This document shows, piece after piece, positions 35,006-43,293 of a stretch of 64,000 nt of DNA. The stretch's first letter is position 1. Each line of letters opens with the position of its first letter. The translations under genes were made by a program, and so were the position numbers. The stretch spans positions 1 to 64,000 of the forward strand of contig DWWU01000015.1 in the NCBI GenBank assembly GCA_019119555.1, in the 5' to 3' direction. The notes under the pieces are model-generated. The model searched no databases. It saw nothing but the letters and a program-made list of their open reading frames with translations, and was not told where the DNA came from. Origin of the DNA: Candidatus Fusicatenibacter intestinigallinarum. GTDB lineage: Bacteria > Bacillota > Clostridia > Lachnospirales > Lachnospiraceae.

Positions 35006-35998
35006 ATGGCAACAGCAAGCAAGGTAAAAACAATCGGAGTTCTGACCAGCGGCGGCGATGCACCGGGAATGAACGCGGCGATCCGTGCGGCGGTACGGCG
35101 CGGCCTGCAGCAGGGAATTCAGATGAAGGGAATCCTGAAAGGTTACGATGGTCTGCTGAATGAGGAGATCATCGATATGACTGCCCGTGACGTATCGGAT
35201 ACGATTGAGCGCGGAGGTACGATTCTCTATACAGCAAGATGCGCGGAGATGCGCACGGAGGAAGGTATCGAGAAGGCGGTGGAAAACTGCAGAAAGAACG
35301 GTATCGACGGTCTTGTGGTGATCGGAGGCGACGGTTCTTTTGCCGGCGCGCAGAAACTGGCGAACAAGGGAATCAACACGGTTGGCGTTCCGGGAACCAT
35401 CGACCTGGATATCGCCTGTACCGAATACACCATCGGTTTTGACACTGCGGTCAACACGGCGATGGAGGCGATCGACAAGGTACGTGATACGTCCACGTCA
35501 CATGAGCGCTGTTCCATTATCGAGGTAATGGGAAGAAATGCAGGCTATATTGCTCTGTGGTGCGGTATCGCAAACGGTGCGGAGGATATTCTTCTTCCGG
35601 AGAAATATGATTACGATGAGCAGAAGATCATCAATAATATCATAGAGAACCGGAAGCGCGGCAAAAAGCATCATATTATCATCAACGCGGAAGGCATCGG
35701 ACATTCCAGCAGCATGGCGCGCCGGATCGAGGCAGCGACAGGCGTGGAGACCCGTGCGACGATCCTGGGACATATGCAGCGCGGAGGAAGTCCGACCTGT
35801 AAAGACCGTGTCTATGCATCGATTATGGGAGCTTACGCAGTGGATCTTCTGATTCAGGGAAAGAGCAACCGGGTAGTCGCGTACAAGAACGGCGAGTATG
35901 TGGACTTTGATATCAACGAAGCTCTGGCAATGCAGAAATCGCTTCCGGAATATCAGTGGGAGATTGCCCGTGCACTTTCTTATAATTATAATAAATAA
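35006..35998 (+). CDS. pfkA: 6-phosphofructokinase, ATP-dependent type
   Basis: A 330-residue glycolytic enzyme phosphorylating fructose-6-phosphate. It has the nucleotide loop VLTSGGDAPGMNAAIRA, VIGGDGSFAGAQ, the catalytic GTIDLDIACTEYTIGFDTA with its Asp pair, EVMGRNAGYIALW, and the effector region LGHMQRGGSPTCKDR. The Gly-Asp-Gly motif with Gly rather than Asp at the second Gly position indicates ATP, not pyrophosphate. The start at 35006 has GGAGG 8 bases upstream; a GTG at 34979 is less likely. It follows dnaE and ends in a strong terminator. Confidence 0.96.
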   Translation: MATASKVKTIGVLTSGGDAPGMNAAIRAAVRRGLQQGIQMKGILKGYDGLLNEEIIDMTARDVSDTIERGGTILYTARCAEMRTEEGIEKAVENCRKNGIDGLVVIGGDGSFAGAQKLANKGINTVGVPGTIDLDIACTEYTIGFDTAVNTAMEAIDKVRDTSTSHERCSIIEVMGRNAGYIALWCGIANGAEDILLPEKYDYDEQKIINNIIENRKRGKKHHIIINAEGIGHSSSMARRIEAATGVETRATILGHMQRGGSPTCKDRVYASIMGAYAVDLLIQGKSNRVVAYKNGEYVDFDINEALAMQKSLPEYQWEIARALSYNYNK

Positions 35999-36008
35999 AT
36001 GGATATTC

Positions 36009-36069
36009 GGAACGGTTCCGCTGGCGGAACGGCTCCGGGTAGCAACAGTTCAGCCGACTGAACGACTGC
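36009..36069. repeat. Two palindromic repeats after pfkA
   Basis: 36009-36036 reads GGAACGGTTCCGC and TGGCGGAACGGCTCC. 36042-36069 reads GCAACAGTTCAGCC and GACTGAACGACTGC. They lie between the pfkA stop and its terminator. Confidence 0.75.
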
Positions 36070-36090
36070 AGGTGGCTTTCGTCTGCAGAA

Positions 36091-36127
36091 AAAGAACTGC
36101 CGCATGAATGCGGCAGTTCTTTTTTTT
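36091..36127 (+). terminator. Terminator of pfkA
   Basis: AAAGAACTGCCGCAT pairs with its complement ATGCGGCAGTTCTTT and runs into a long T tract. Confidence 0.9.
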
Positions 36128-36204
36128 CGAACCATCCGGCTGTGCGGAACGGTTACATCCGTAAGGCAATGTTTATGCCGCATATCTGAGCAAGGAGGAA
36201 CGGT

Positions 36205-36975
36205 ATGATTACGAGCAGCAGCAATCAGCAGATCAAAAATATTGTACTGCTGAATAAAAAGGCAAAGGCGCGCAGAGAGCAGGGGCTTTTTGTGGCAGAG
36301 GGAAGAAAAATGTTTCTGGAGGCGCCGGGGGAATGGATTGAGAAGGTCTTTTTGTCTGAGTCCTTTTTTGAAAAAGAGAATGAAATTCTGCCGGACGGTA
36401 TACAATATGAAGTAGTGGAGGACCATGTGTTTGCGTCGGCCTGCGATACAAAAACGCCACAGGGGATTCTGTCCCTGATAAAGATTCCTTCCTATACGGA
36501 GGAGCAGGTGACCGGCGGTGAGAACCCGTTTCTGATTGTGCTGGAGGATCTCCAGGATCCCGGAAACGTGGGCACGATTCTCCGGACCGCGGAGGGCGCC
36601 GGTGTGACGGGAATCGTTGTAAGCCGCCGGACAGCCGATCTGTTTCAGCCCAAAACGATCCGCGCGACGATGGGATCCATCTATCGGATGCCGATCCTTG
36701 AGGTGGACGATCCCGCTGCGTTTCTTCAGAGATTGTCCGCCCATGGAATTCAAAGCTATGCGGCGCATCTGAGGGGCAAGGAATCCTACCGGGTGCAGGA
36801 TTACACGGGTCCGACGGCAATCCTGATCGGAAATGAAGGGAACGGTCTCAGCGATGCGCTGGCTGCCGCTGCCAGCCGTCTGGTGCGGATTCCGATGGAA
36901 GGTCGGGTGGAATCCCTGAACGCGGCGATTGCGGCAGCAGTTCTGATGTATGAGGTGCACGGACAGAGAAACTGA
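36205..36975 (+). CDS. TrmH/SpoU-family RNA 2'-O-methyltransferase
   Basis: A 256-residue protein with an N-terminal substrate-binding domain (NIVLLNKKAKARREQGLFV) and a SPOUT knot domain. The three SpoU motifs are LEDLQDPGNVGTILRTAEG, LIGNEGNGLSDAL and VRIPMEGRVESLNAAIAAAV. It methylates a ribose in 23S rRNA or tRNA; the family cannot be narrowed to one site. AAGGAGGAAC precedes the start. It stands between pfkA and a deacetylase-like gene, each with its own signals. Confidence 0.92.
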   Translation: MITSSSNQQIKNIVLLNKKAKARREQGLFVAEGRKMFLEAPGEWIEKVFLSESFFEKENEILPDGIQYEVVEDHVFASACDTKTPQGILSLIKIPSYTEEQVTGGENPFLIVLEDLQDPGNVGTILRTAEGAGVTGIVVSRRTADLFQPKTIRATMGSIYRMPILEVDDPAAFLQRLSAHGIQSYAAHLRGKESYRVQDYTGPTAILIGNEGNGLSDALAAAASRLVRIPMEGRVESLNAAIAAAVLMYEVHGQRN

Positions 36976-37021
36976 GAATGTTCGCTTTTCCCACATTTTT
37001 ATTACATTTTCTTTAAAGCTA

Positions 37022-37050
37022 TCGACTTTTTTCGCTGTTTCTATTAAAAT
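37022..37050 (+). promoter_or_regulatory. Promoter of the deacetylase-like gene
   Basis: TCGACT at 37022-37027 and TAAAAT at 37045-37050 with a 17-base spacer. A degenerate half repeat (GCGGAACGGTTGCC) follows near 37128. Confidence 0.5.
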
Positions 37051-37238
37051 AACAGATGAGGCGTATTTGTGAAAATTCACCAAAGAAAAAAAGGATGCAC
37101 GTTGGAAAACATGTAATCGTTTCGTATGCGGAACGGTTGCCGGAATGTGCGTCTGATCAGAGGTACGCTTTGTAACACTGCCAGGTCCGGACAGAGACCG
37201 GCAGGCGGTACAGATCAACTGTTACAGGGGGAAAGAAA

Positions 37239-38696
37239 ATGGCGAATAAAAGAAAAATGAGCAGAAAGGAAATGAGACGCCGCCGGCGGCAGAGAATTCT
37301 GATCATCAAAACCGCGACATTGTGTGTGTTGCTGGTTGTTCTGGGCGTGGCGGTCTGGTTTCTGGCAGGAAGTCCGCGACTTGGCTCCGGAGGAAAGGGC
37401 GGCTCTGCATCCAACAGCGAAGAGCAGAATGGAGCCAGTACATCCGATTCTTCCGCAGAGGAAACGGTTACAAAAGAAGATCTGATCGCTCAGGCGGACG
37501 CGCTGGCGGCGACCTACGATTACGACGGAGCCATTGAACTGCTCAAAAGTGCAGAAGGCTCCGCGACAGATTCGGATATGATCGCAAAGATCTCAGAATA
37601 CACGACGGCAAAAGATGCCTGCGTGCGGGTGGATATCAATCAGGTGACGCATATCTTTTATCATTCTCTGGTTGTCGATCCGCAGAAAGCATTTTTCCAG
37701 GATAACAAACAGACAGAGGGCTTCTGTGAATGGATGACCACCGTCGAGGAGTTTAACCGGATCACACAGCAGATGTATGACAACGGTTACGTTCTGGTAG
37801 CGCTCCACGATCTGGTAAAGCAGACGGTAGATGAAAACGGAACCGTACATTTTACCGAGGGGGATATTTATCTTCCGGAAGGCAAAAAGCCGTACGTGCT
37901 GTCCCTGGACGACCTGTCTTATTATCATTCCTATGATGGACGTGGAATTGCCACCAAAATGGTGATTGATGAGAACGGCAAACCTACCTGTGAATACACC
38001 CAGGACGACGGTACCGTGGTAACCGGCGCATACGACTGTGTTCCGCTGATGGATCAGTTCCTGGAGGAGCATCCGGACGCAGCTTATCACGGAGCGAAAG
38101 GAACCATCGCGCTGACCGGATATGACGGAATCCTCGGTTACCGCACCGACAGCGCGTACAGGACCCGTGAAAACCTCAGCGACGATCAGGTGAAATGGCT
38201 GGAGGAGCACCCGGACTTTGACTGGGAGAAAGAGTGTGAGGAAGCAAAGAAAGTAGCGGATGCGATCAAGGCTGACGGCTGGACGTTTGCCAGTCATACC
38301 TGGGGACATATCCGAATCGGAGATGCGTCTCTGGAGCATATCCAGACGGACACCGAGCGTTGGCTGCAGGACGTCGCGCCGCTGATTGGCGGAAGCGATA
38401 CCATTATCTTTGCGCATGGTCAGGATCTTGCCGACTGGCATGACTATCAGGCCGACAATGAGAAATTCAATTATCTGAAGAGCAAAGGATTTAATATTTA
38501 CTGCAATGTGGATTCCTCCCAGTACTTTGTACAGTGCAGGGACAACTACCTGCGGATGGGCCGGAGAAATCTGGACGGCTACCGTCTCTATCAGGACGCC
38601 ATCAACGGAGGAACCCGAACCAGCGATCTCTTTGACGCTGCGAGCGTATGGGATTCCCGGCGTCCGACGGATCCGTCCCTTTATGATCTCCAGTAA
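37239..38696 (+). CDS. Membrane-anchored polysaccharide-deacetylase-like protein
   Basis: A 485-residue protein. Residues 1-25 are very basic (RKMSRKEMRRRRRQR), a single helix spans ~28-48, and a Gly/Ser/Glu-rich linker follows. The rest is extracellular: a short helical pair (AQADALAATYDYDGAIELLKS) and a CE4-like barrel. The barrel has LSLDDLSYYHSYDG where CE4 enzymes have the first Asp motif, and TFASHTWGHIRIGDAS with the metal-binding His pair. The expected substrate is peptidoglycan or another N-acetylated cell wall glycan. The Asp motif differs from the common TFDDG, so activity is not certain. Confidence 0.8.
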   Translation: MANKRKMSRKEMRRRRRQRILIIKTATLCVLLVVLGVAVWFLAGSPRLGSGGKGGSASNSEEQNGASTSDSSAEETVTKEDLIAQADALAATYDYDGAIELLKSAEGSATDSDMIAKISEYTTAKDACVRVDINQVTHIFYHSLVVDPQKAFFQDNKQTEGFCEWMTTVEEFNRITQQMYDNGYVLVALHDLVKQTVDENGTVHFTEGDIYLPEGKKPYVLSLDDLSYYHSYDGRGIATKMVIDENGKPTCEYTQDDGTVVTGAYDCVPLMDQFLEEHPDAAYHGAKGTIALTGYDGILGYRTDSAYRTRENLSDDQVKWLEEHPDFDWEKECEEAKKVADAIKADGWTFASHTWGHIRIGDASLEHIQTDTERWLQDVAPLIGGSDTIIFAHGQDLADWHDYQADNEKFNYLKSKGFNIYCNVDSSQYFVQCRDNYLRMGRRNLDGYRLYQDAINGGTRTSDLFDAASVWDSRRPTDPSLYDLQ

Positions 38697-38700
38697 TGTA

Positions 38701-38802
38701 ATAACCATTCGGCCAGCTGAACGGTTACGGTATCCGGTCATTGAAAATCGCTTCGCGATGAGCCATACCCACAGGCAATATGCTTTCATACGGTCTGTGC
38801 AG
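38701..38802 (-). repeat. Long composite repeat, reverse copy
   Basis: This is the reverse complement of the element at 19911-20041, including a short-form palindrome at its start (ATTCGGCCAGCTGAACGG), GGTATCCGGTCATTGAAAAT, CGCTTCGCGATG, and TTTCATACGGTCTGTGCAG. It lies directly after the stop of the deacetylase-like gene. Confidence 0.85.
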
Positions 38803-38816
38803 AAGAATGACGGACG

Positions 38817-38860
38817 AAGGACCTGTGAAAAAACGTGAATTCGTTTTTTCACAGGTCCTT
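38817..38860 (+). terminator. Terminator of the deacetylase-like gene
   Basis: A perfect 19-bp stem, arms AAGGACCTGTGAAAAAACG and its complement, loop TGAATT, followed by TTATAT. Confidence 0.8.
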
Positions 38861-38871
38861 TTATATACGTG

Positions 38872-38965
38872 CGCCTGGCGGCACATGGGCAACGCCGGCA
38901 CACAGCAACGCCAGATGGACATGCAGGTATGTCCGCCTGGCTTTCTGCTCGCGGGTATAAAAGTG
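38872..38965 (-). repeat. Second dispersed repeat family, reverse copy
   Basis: In reverse it reads TATACCCGCGAGCAG, AGCCAGGCGGACATAC, CTGCATGTCCATCTGGCG and TTGCTGTGTGCCGG. It matches the sequence nested at about 23596-23680. The core has its own inverted repeat (GGACAT-ATGTCC). The rest of the gap 38966-39153 holds the promoter of the next gene. Confidence 0.75.
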
Positions 38966-39074
38966 GAGGAAATGTTCGACAGGAATGTGGAAATTTCCAC
39001 GAAAGTGGGGGATTTTTGTGGATTATTATAGAAAAATAAGGTGTAGCTTGCCAAAACTTGTAAGAAAGTTATGA

Positions 39075-39103
39075 TTGACAAAAAGTTGTAATGCTGATAG
39101 AAT
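39075..39103 (+). promoter_or_regulatory. Strong promoter of the cell wall hydrolase gene
   Basis: A consensus TTGACA at 39075-39080 and TAGAAT at 39098-39103 with a 17-base spacer. Two CGTAACAAA direct repeats follow in the leader (39109-39127). Confidence 0.85.
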
Positions 39104-39153
39104 CAGTTCGTAACAAATCGTAACAAAAACGTAATAATTAGCAGGAGGCAAGT

Positions 39154-40137
39154 ATGACATTGAAACGGAGCCACATGATTGGCGCACTTGGGGGAGCATT
39201 GACAATGACGGCAATCATGGCTGTACCGGCATATGCAGACACTTTAACCGATGCGACTACGAATGAGGAGAGTATTTTATATACAGAAAGCTGGAATGAT
39301 AAAGCGGCGGCAAACGTGGAAAGTTACGCAAACATCCGCGTGTCCGCGTCCGCAGATTCCGGGCAGACCGGCATTCTTCTGCCGGGCCATGCAGTAAATG
39401 TGGAGGGACAGGAAGGCGACTGGAGCAAAGTAAGTTCTGATGGAATTGAAGGATATATCAGAACAGACCTTCTGGTATTCGGGGAGGAGGCCCGCGTTCA
39501 TTATAAAAATGTATGCGGATTTACCGGAACCGTCACCGCCAGCAGTCTGAGAGTCAGAACACAGCCGTCTCTGGAGGCTGAGACAATCGGAAGTCTGGGA
39601 AATTCCAGCCAGATCAGAATAGAAGGAACAGAGGGCGAATGGTACCAGGTAGAATACAAAGGGACAGACGCATTTGTGCATTCCGATTATGTCGATCTGG
39701 AAGACTCCGTGCAGGGTGCGATGACCGTCGAGGAGTATCAGGAACTTCAGAAGCAGGAAGAAGCAGGCGCGGCATCCACACAGAGCAGTACAGTGGTGTC
39801 CGCGGGAAGCGGGGATCTGGCAATGCTGGCGGCTCTGATTGAATGTGAGGCAGGCGGCGAGAGCTATACCGGAAAAGTTGCGGTAGGAGCAGTTGTTCTG
39901 AACCGCGTGAGAAGCGGTTCCTTCCCGAACAGCATTTCAGAGGTCATTTATCAGTCCGGTCAGTTTTCACCGGTATCCAGTGGAAAATTCCAGAATGTTC
40001 TTTCCAGAGGCGCGAGAAGCGACTGCTACGAAGCGGCGTCGGCGGCGTTGGCAGGAGAGAATCCGGTGGGGAACTGTCTGTATTTCAACAGTGGTTCCGG
40101 ACGTGGAATTCAGATTGGAAATCAGCATTTCTATTAA
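39154..40137 (+). CDS. Secreted SH3-domain cell wall hydrolase (SleB family)
   Basis: A 327-residue exported protein. The signal peptide ends near AVPAYA-D. Two bacterial SH3 domains follow (~50-110: ANIRVSASADSGQTGILLPG; ~125-185: SSLRVRTQPSLEAETIGSLG), which should bind the wall. A Gln/Ser linker leads to a C-terminal SleB/hydrolase_2 domain (LAALIECEAGGESYTGKVAV with the catalytic Glu, VLNRVRSGSFPNSISEVIY, NCLYFNSG). Enzymes of this type are lytic transglycosylases of peptidoglycan, best known from spore germination. The strong promoter suggests vegetative expression. Confidence 0.92.
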   Translation: MTLKRSHMIGALGGALTMTAIMAVPAYADTLTDATTNEESILYTESWNDKAAANVESYANIRVSASADSGQTGILLPGHAVNVEGQEGDWSKVSSDGIEGYIRTDLLVFGEEARVHYKNVCGFTGTVTASSLRVRTQPSLEAETIGSLGNSSQIRIEGTEGEWYQVEYKGTDAFVHSDYVDLEDSVQGAMTVEEYQELQKQEEAGAASTQSSTVVSAGSGDLAMLAALIECEAGGESYTGKVAVGAVVLNRVRSGSFPNSISEVIYQSGQFSPVSSGKFQNVLSRGARSDCYEAASAALAGENPVGNCLYFNSGSGRGIQIGNQHFY

Positions 40138-40150
40138 ATTCTGTTTACAT

Positions 40151-40215
40151 AAAAAGGACATCCCGGTTGTGATGCCGCTGCAAAGCGGAGGATCTGCCGG
40201 GAGGTCCTTTTTTTC
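40151..40215 (+). terminator. Terminator of the cell wall hydrolase gene
   Basis: AAAAGGACATCCCGG pairs with CCGGGAGGTCCTTTT around an inner stem CCGCTGCAAAGCGG, followed by TTTTTC. Confidence 0.8.
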
Positions 40216-40221
40216 TGCCGA

Positions 40222-40274
40222 AACAGTTCAGCCAGATCTGTGCATTCACTGCACGGACCTGGCTGAACTGTTAC
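40222..40274. repeat. Palindromic repeat, full hairpin form
   Basis: AACAGTTCAGCCAGATCTG, loop region TGCATTCACTGCA, CGGACCTGGCTGAACTG and TTAC. Both the outer arms and the inner stem pair. This copy shows that the common 28-base form is the full element minus its inner stem. The remaining bases to 40475 hold only a promoter. Confidence 0.85.
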
Positions 40275-40299
40275 TTTCTGTCAGATAATTCACAATCTC

Positions 40300-40327
40300 T
40301 TGCTTGTATTTTCACTGGAAATATAGT
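40300..40327 (+). promoter_or_regulatory. Promoter of the NfeD/SPFH operon
   Basis: TTGCTT at 40300-40305 and TATAGT at 40322-40327 with a 16-base spacer. Confidence 0.55.
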
Positions 40328-40475
40328 ATTATGATAAAAAGCAATTTTGCTTATACAAAAGAGAGAACAGAAGCGTTTTTATCTGTCATAATTCCAGGCT
40401 TTTCCAGATTTTTAATGGTTTTGCCCGGATTGTGCATATAATGGAGAAGACGATTCTGGGAAAGGGGGATAAGGA

Positions 40476-40913
40476 ATGTATGCAATCATCTGGCTGGCGG
40501 CTCTGGTGATACTCCTGCTTGCGGAAGCGCTTACTCTCGGTCTGACAACGATCTGGTTTGCAGGCGGTGCGCTGATTGCGCTGATTGCGGCTCTTGTGGG
40601 TGCGAATGTCTGGGTACAGCTGGGAATCTTTCTGGCGGTATCGCTGCTTCTGCTGATTTTTACAAGGCCGGCGGCATTACGGTATATGAACAAGTCTACC
40701 CTTAAAACAAACGTAGATTCACTGACCGGAGAAGTGGGAGTTGTTTCTGAGCGGATCGATAATCTGGAAGCAACCGGAAAAGTGAAGCTGAACGATGTCC
40801 TCTGGACCGCACGTTCGGAGGATGGAACCGTCATCGAAGAGGGAGCTGTTGTGGAGATCTCCCGTGTCGAAGGCGTAAAGCTGATCGTTAAGATGAAGGA
40901 GGAAGAGAAATGA
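40476..40913 (+). CDS. NfeD-like membrane protein
   Basis: A 145-residue protein. Two or three N-terminal helices (~3-70) are followed by a small OB-fold domain (LTGEVGVVSERIDNLEATGK, DVLWTARSEDGTVIEEGAVV). NfeD proteins partner with SPFH/stomatin proteins in membrane microdomains, and the adjacent SPFH gene overlaps by 4 bases, which supports the pairing. GAAAGGGGG lies upstream of the start. Confidence 0.9.
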   Translation: MYAIIWLAALVILLLAEALTLGLTTIWFAGGALIALIAALVGANVWVQLGIFLAVSLLLLIFTRPAALRYMNKSTLKTNVDSLTGEVGVVSERIDNLEATGKVKLNDVLWTARSEDGTVIEEGAVVEISRVEGVKLIVKMKEEEK

Positions 40914-41857
40914 GTGATGGAGTGATGACAGGTATTATTATTGTACTGGTTCTTGCGGTACTGCTGATTATTGCCGCATCCTGTATTAAAATCGTTCCCC
41001 AGGCCAACGCGATCGTCCTGGAACGTCTGGGAGCCTACCGGGCCACATGGTCCACAGGAATCCACTTTAAAATTCCGTTTATTGAGCGTGTGGCGAGAAA
41101 GGTGAACCTGAAGGAACAGGTGGTGGATTTCCCGCCGCAGCCGGTAATCACAAAAGATAACGTTACGATGAGAATCGATACCGTTGTGTTCTATCAGATC
41201 ACAGATTCGAAGCTGTTTGCCTATGGTGTGGAAAATCCGATTATGGCCATTGAGAATCTGACGGCCACAACACTGAGAAATATCATCGGTGATCTGGAAC
41301 TGGATGAAACGCTGACCTCCCGTGAGATCATCAATACAAAAATGCAGTCTGCGCTGGATCTGGCCACCGACCCGTGGGGAATCAAGGTGAACCGTGTCGA
41401 ACTGAAAAATATCATGCCTCCGGCGGCCATTCAGGAAGCGATGGAGAAGCAGATGAAGGCGGAGCGTGAGCGCCGTGAGTCCATCCTGATTGCGGAAGGC
41501 GAAAAGAAATCTACGATTCTTGTGGCGGAAGGTAAGAAGGAGTCTGCGATTCTGGACGCTGAGGCGGAAAAACAGGCGGCAATCCTCCGGGCGGAAGCCG
41601 AGAAGGAGAGAAGGATCAAGGAGGCGGAAGGCCAGGCAGAAGCGATCTTTAAGGTGCAGCAGGCCAACGCCGACGGTATCCGCGCCCTGAAGGAGGCGGG
41701 AGCTGATGAAGCGGTTCTGACGCTGAAGAGTCTGGAGGCGCTTGGCACTCTGGCAAACGGGCAGGCGACGAAGATTATCGTTCCGTCGGATCTCCAGGGA
41801 CTTGCGAGCCTTGCGACGTCGCTGAAAGAAATCATTTCCGATGGAGAGAAAGCGTGA
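40910..41857 (+). CDS. SPFH/stomatin family protein (QmcA-like)
   Basis: A 315-residue protein with one N-terminal membrane helix (~7-28) and an SPFH domain (IVPQANAIVLERLGAYRATW, KDNVTMRIDTVVFYQI). A long charged coiled coil rich in Ala/Glu/Lys follows (~190-260), ending in a short conserved tail (LKSLEALGTLANGQATKIIV). These proteins form large oligomeric membrane cages and modulate membrane proteases. It overlaps the NfeD-like gene. Confidence 0.93.
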   Translation: MSDGVMTGIIIVLVLAVLLIIAASCIKIVPQANAIVLERLGAYRATWSTGIHFKIPFIERVARKVNLKEQVVDFPPQPVITKDNVTMRIDTVVFYQITDSKLFAYGVENPIMAIENLTATTLRNIIGDLELDETLTSREIINTKMQSALDLATDPWGIKVNRVELKNIMPPAAIQEAMEKQMKAERERRESILIAEGEKKSTILVAEGKKESAILDAEAEKQAAILRAEAEKERRIKEAEGQAEAIFKVQQANADGIRALKEAGADEAVLTLKSLEALGTLANGQATKIIVPSDLQGLASLATSLKEIISDGEKA

Positions 41858-41953
41858 TCTTTCGGTCCGGTATCTGCATTTCCTGCACGGGCCGTCTGAA
41901 AACCATGGAGCCTGCGGGAAAATTCACAGATGAAAGAAAAGAACTCTGAAGGG

Positions 41954-41999
41954 AGGCCTTCTGCAGCAGTGGAGGATATGGAACTGCTGCAGAAGGCCT
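41954..41999 (+). terminator. Hairpin after the SPFH gene
   Basis: AGGCCTTCTGCAGCAGT and its complement form a 17-bp stem with a 12-base loop, followed by TCTGTTGTATCTTG. Confidence 0.6.
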
Positions 42000-42086
42000 T
42001 CTGTTGTATCTTGTACCCGTATGATATACAGTTTCTGTGTGTCTGTGGATTACAGGATGCAGCGGCGGTCTGGTCTGGGGAGATAA

Positions 42087-42170
42087 TCTTCAATGGTCGG
42101 ATGCCGTAACAGTGCAGAAGCCTGAGCTGCTATGCGGGAAAAGTAACAGTTCAGCCAGTCGAATTGTTAC
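42087..42170. repeat. Dispersed repeat fragments before argF
   Basis: CTTCAATGGTCGGATGCCG and TAACAGTGCAG match the end of the long repeat. A short-form palindrome follows at 42143-42170 (GTAACAGTTCAGCC, AGTCGAATTGTTAC). A weaker fragment, CTGCACGGGCCGTCTGAAAA, lies near 41882. The gap 41858-42281 otherwise shows only the argF -10 region. Confidence 0.7.
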
Positions 42171-42221
42171 CCGGGAAAAGAAACAGAAATAAAAACAGTA
42201 GATGAATGGAAAAGAATGAGG

Positions 42222-42227
42222 TATAAT
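42222..42227 (+). promoter_or_regulatory. -10 box of argF
   Basis: TATAAT, 54 bases before argF. The matching -35 position (TAGATG) is poor, which leaves room for regulation by arginine. Confidence 0.4.
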
Positions 42228-42281
42228 GAACGGTGTAAAAGAAATGGAAATTCGATATACCAGTAAGAGGAGGAGATACCC

Positions 42282-43283
42282 ATGAATTTACAGGGACGCG
42301 ATTTTTTGACACTGAAGGATTTTACGCCGGAAGAGATCAGTTATCTGCTGGATCTCTCTGCAGAGCTGAAGGATAAGAAGAAAAAGGGAATTCCGGTGGA
42401 TGTGCTGCGCGGAAAAAATGTGGCGCTGATTTTTGAGAAGACCAGTACGAGAACCCGGTGTGCCTTTGAGGTGGCTGCCCACGATCTTGGCATGGGTACC
42501 ACTTACCTTGACCCGACAGGTTCCCAGATCGGAAAGAAAGAGAGTATCCGCGATACCGCCAGAGTGCTGGCAGGAATGTATGAGGGAATTGAGTACCGGG
42601 GATTCGGACAGGAGATTGTGGAAGAACTGGCGAAGTATTCCAAGGTTCCGGTGTGGAACGGCCTGACCAACGAGTATCATCCGACCCAGATGCTGGCGGA
42701 TATGCTGACCATCCGGGAACAGCTGGGACATCTGAAGGGCGTGAAGCTGGTATACATGGGAGACGCCCGCTATAATATGGGAAATTCTCTGATGATTGCC
42801 TCCGCAAAGATGGGCATGGACTTTGTGGCATGCGCGCCGGAGAAATATTTCCCCAACGAGGAACTGGTAGCTCAGTGCCGCGAGTATGCAAAGGAAAGCG
42901 GAGCGACGATCACCCTCACTGAGAATGTTGCAGAAGGAACAAAGGGCGCAGATGTGATCTATACGGATGTATGGGTTTCCATGGGCGAGCCGGATTCCGT
43001 CTGGGAAGAGCGGATCCGGGAGCTGACGCCGTACCGGGTGACGAAGGAAGTGATGGCCAACGCAAAAGATACGGCGATCTTCCTGCATTGTCTGCCGTCT
43101 TTCCATGATCTTGACACAAAGATCGGAAAAGAAATGGGTGAGCGTTTCGGGCTGACAGAGATGGAAGTGACCGACGAAGTGTTCGAGTCTGAGCAGTCCA
43201 AGGTATTTGAGGAGGCTGAGAACCGGATGCACACGATCAAGGCGGTTATGGCGGCAACGCTGGGAGCCTTTGGAAAGGAATAA
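42282..43283 (+). CDS. argF: Ornithine carbamoyltransferase
   Basis: A 333-residue cytoplasmic enzyme forming citrulline from ornithine and carbamoyl phosphate. It has the carbamoyl phosphate loop [19 protein letters not shown] (STRTR), [31 protein letters not shown], the ornithine-site VWVSMGEP, and HCLPSFHD, where most enzymes read HCLPAFH. No other arginine gene is adjacent, so it cannot be told whether it works in synthesis or catabolism. A GAGGAGGAG site precedes the start. Confidence 0.96.
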   Translation: MNLQGRDFLTLKDFTPEEISYLLDLSAELKDKKKKGIPVDVLRGKNVALIFEKTSTRTRCAFEVAAHDLGMGTTYLDPTGSQIGKKESIRDTARVLAGMYEGIEYRGFGQEIVEELAKYSKVPVWNGLTNEYHPTQMLADMLTIREQLGHLKGVKLVYMGDARYNMGNSLMIASAKMGMDFVACAPEKYFPNEELVAQCREYAKESGATITLTENVAEGTKGADVIYTDVWVSMGEPDSVWEERIRELTPYRVTKEVMANAKDTAIFLHCLPSFHDLDTKIGKEMGERFGLTEMEVTDEVFESEQSKVFEEAENRMHTIKAVMAATLGAFGKE

Positions 43284-43293
43284 CAGAACGGAG

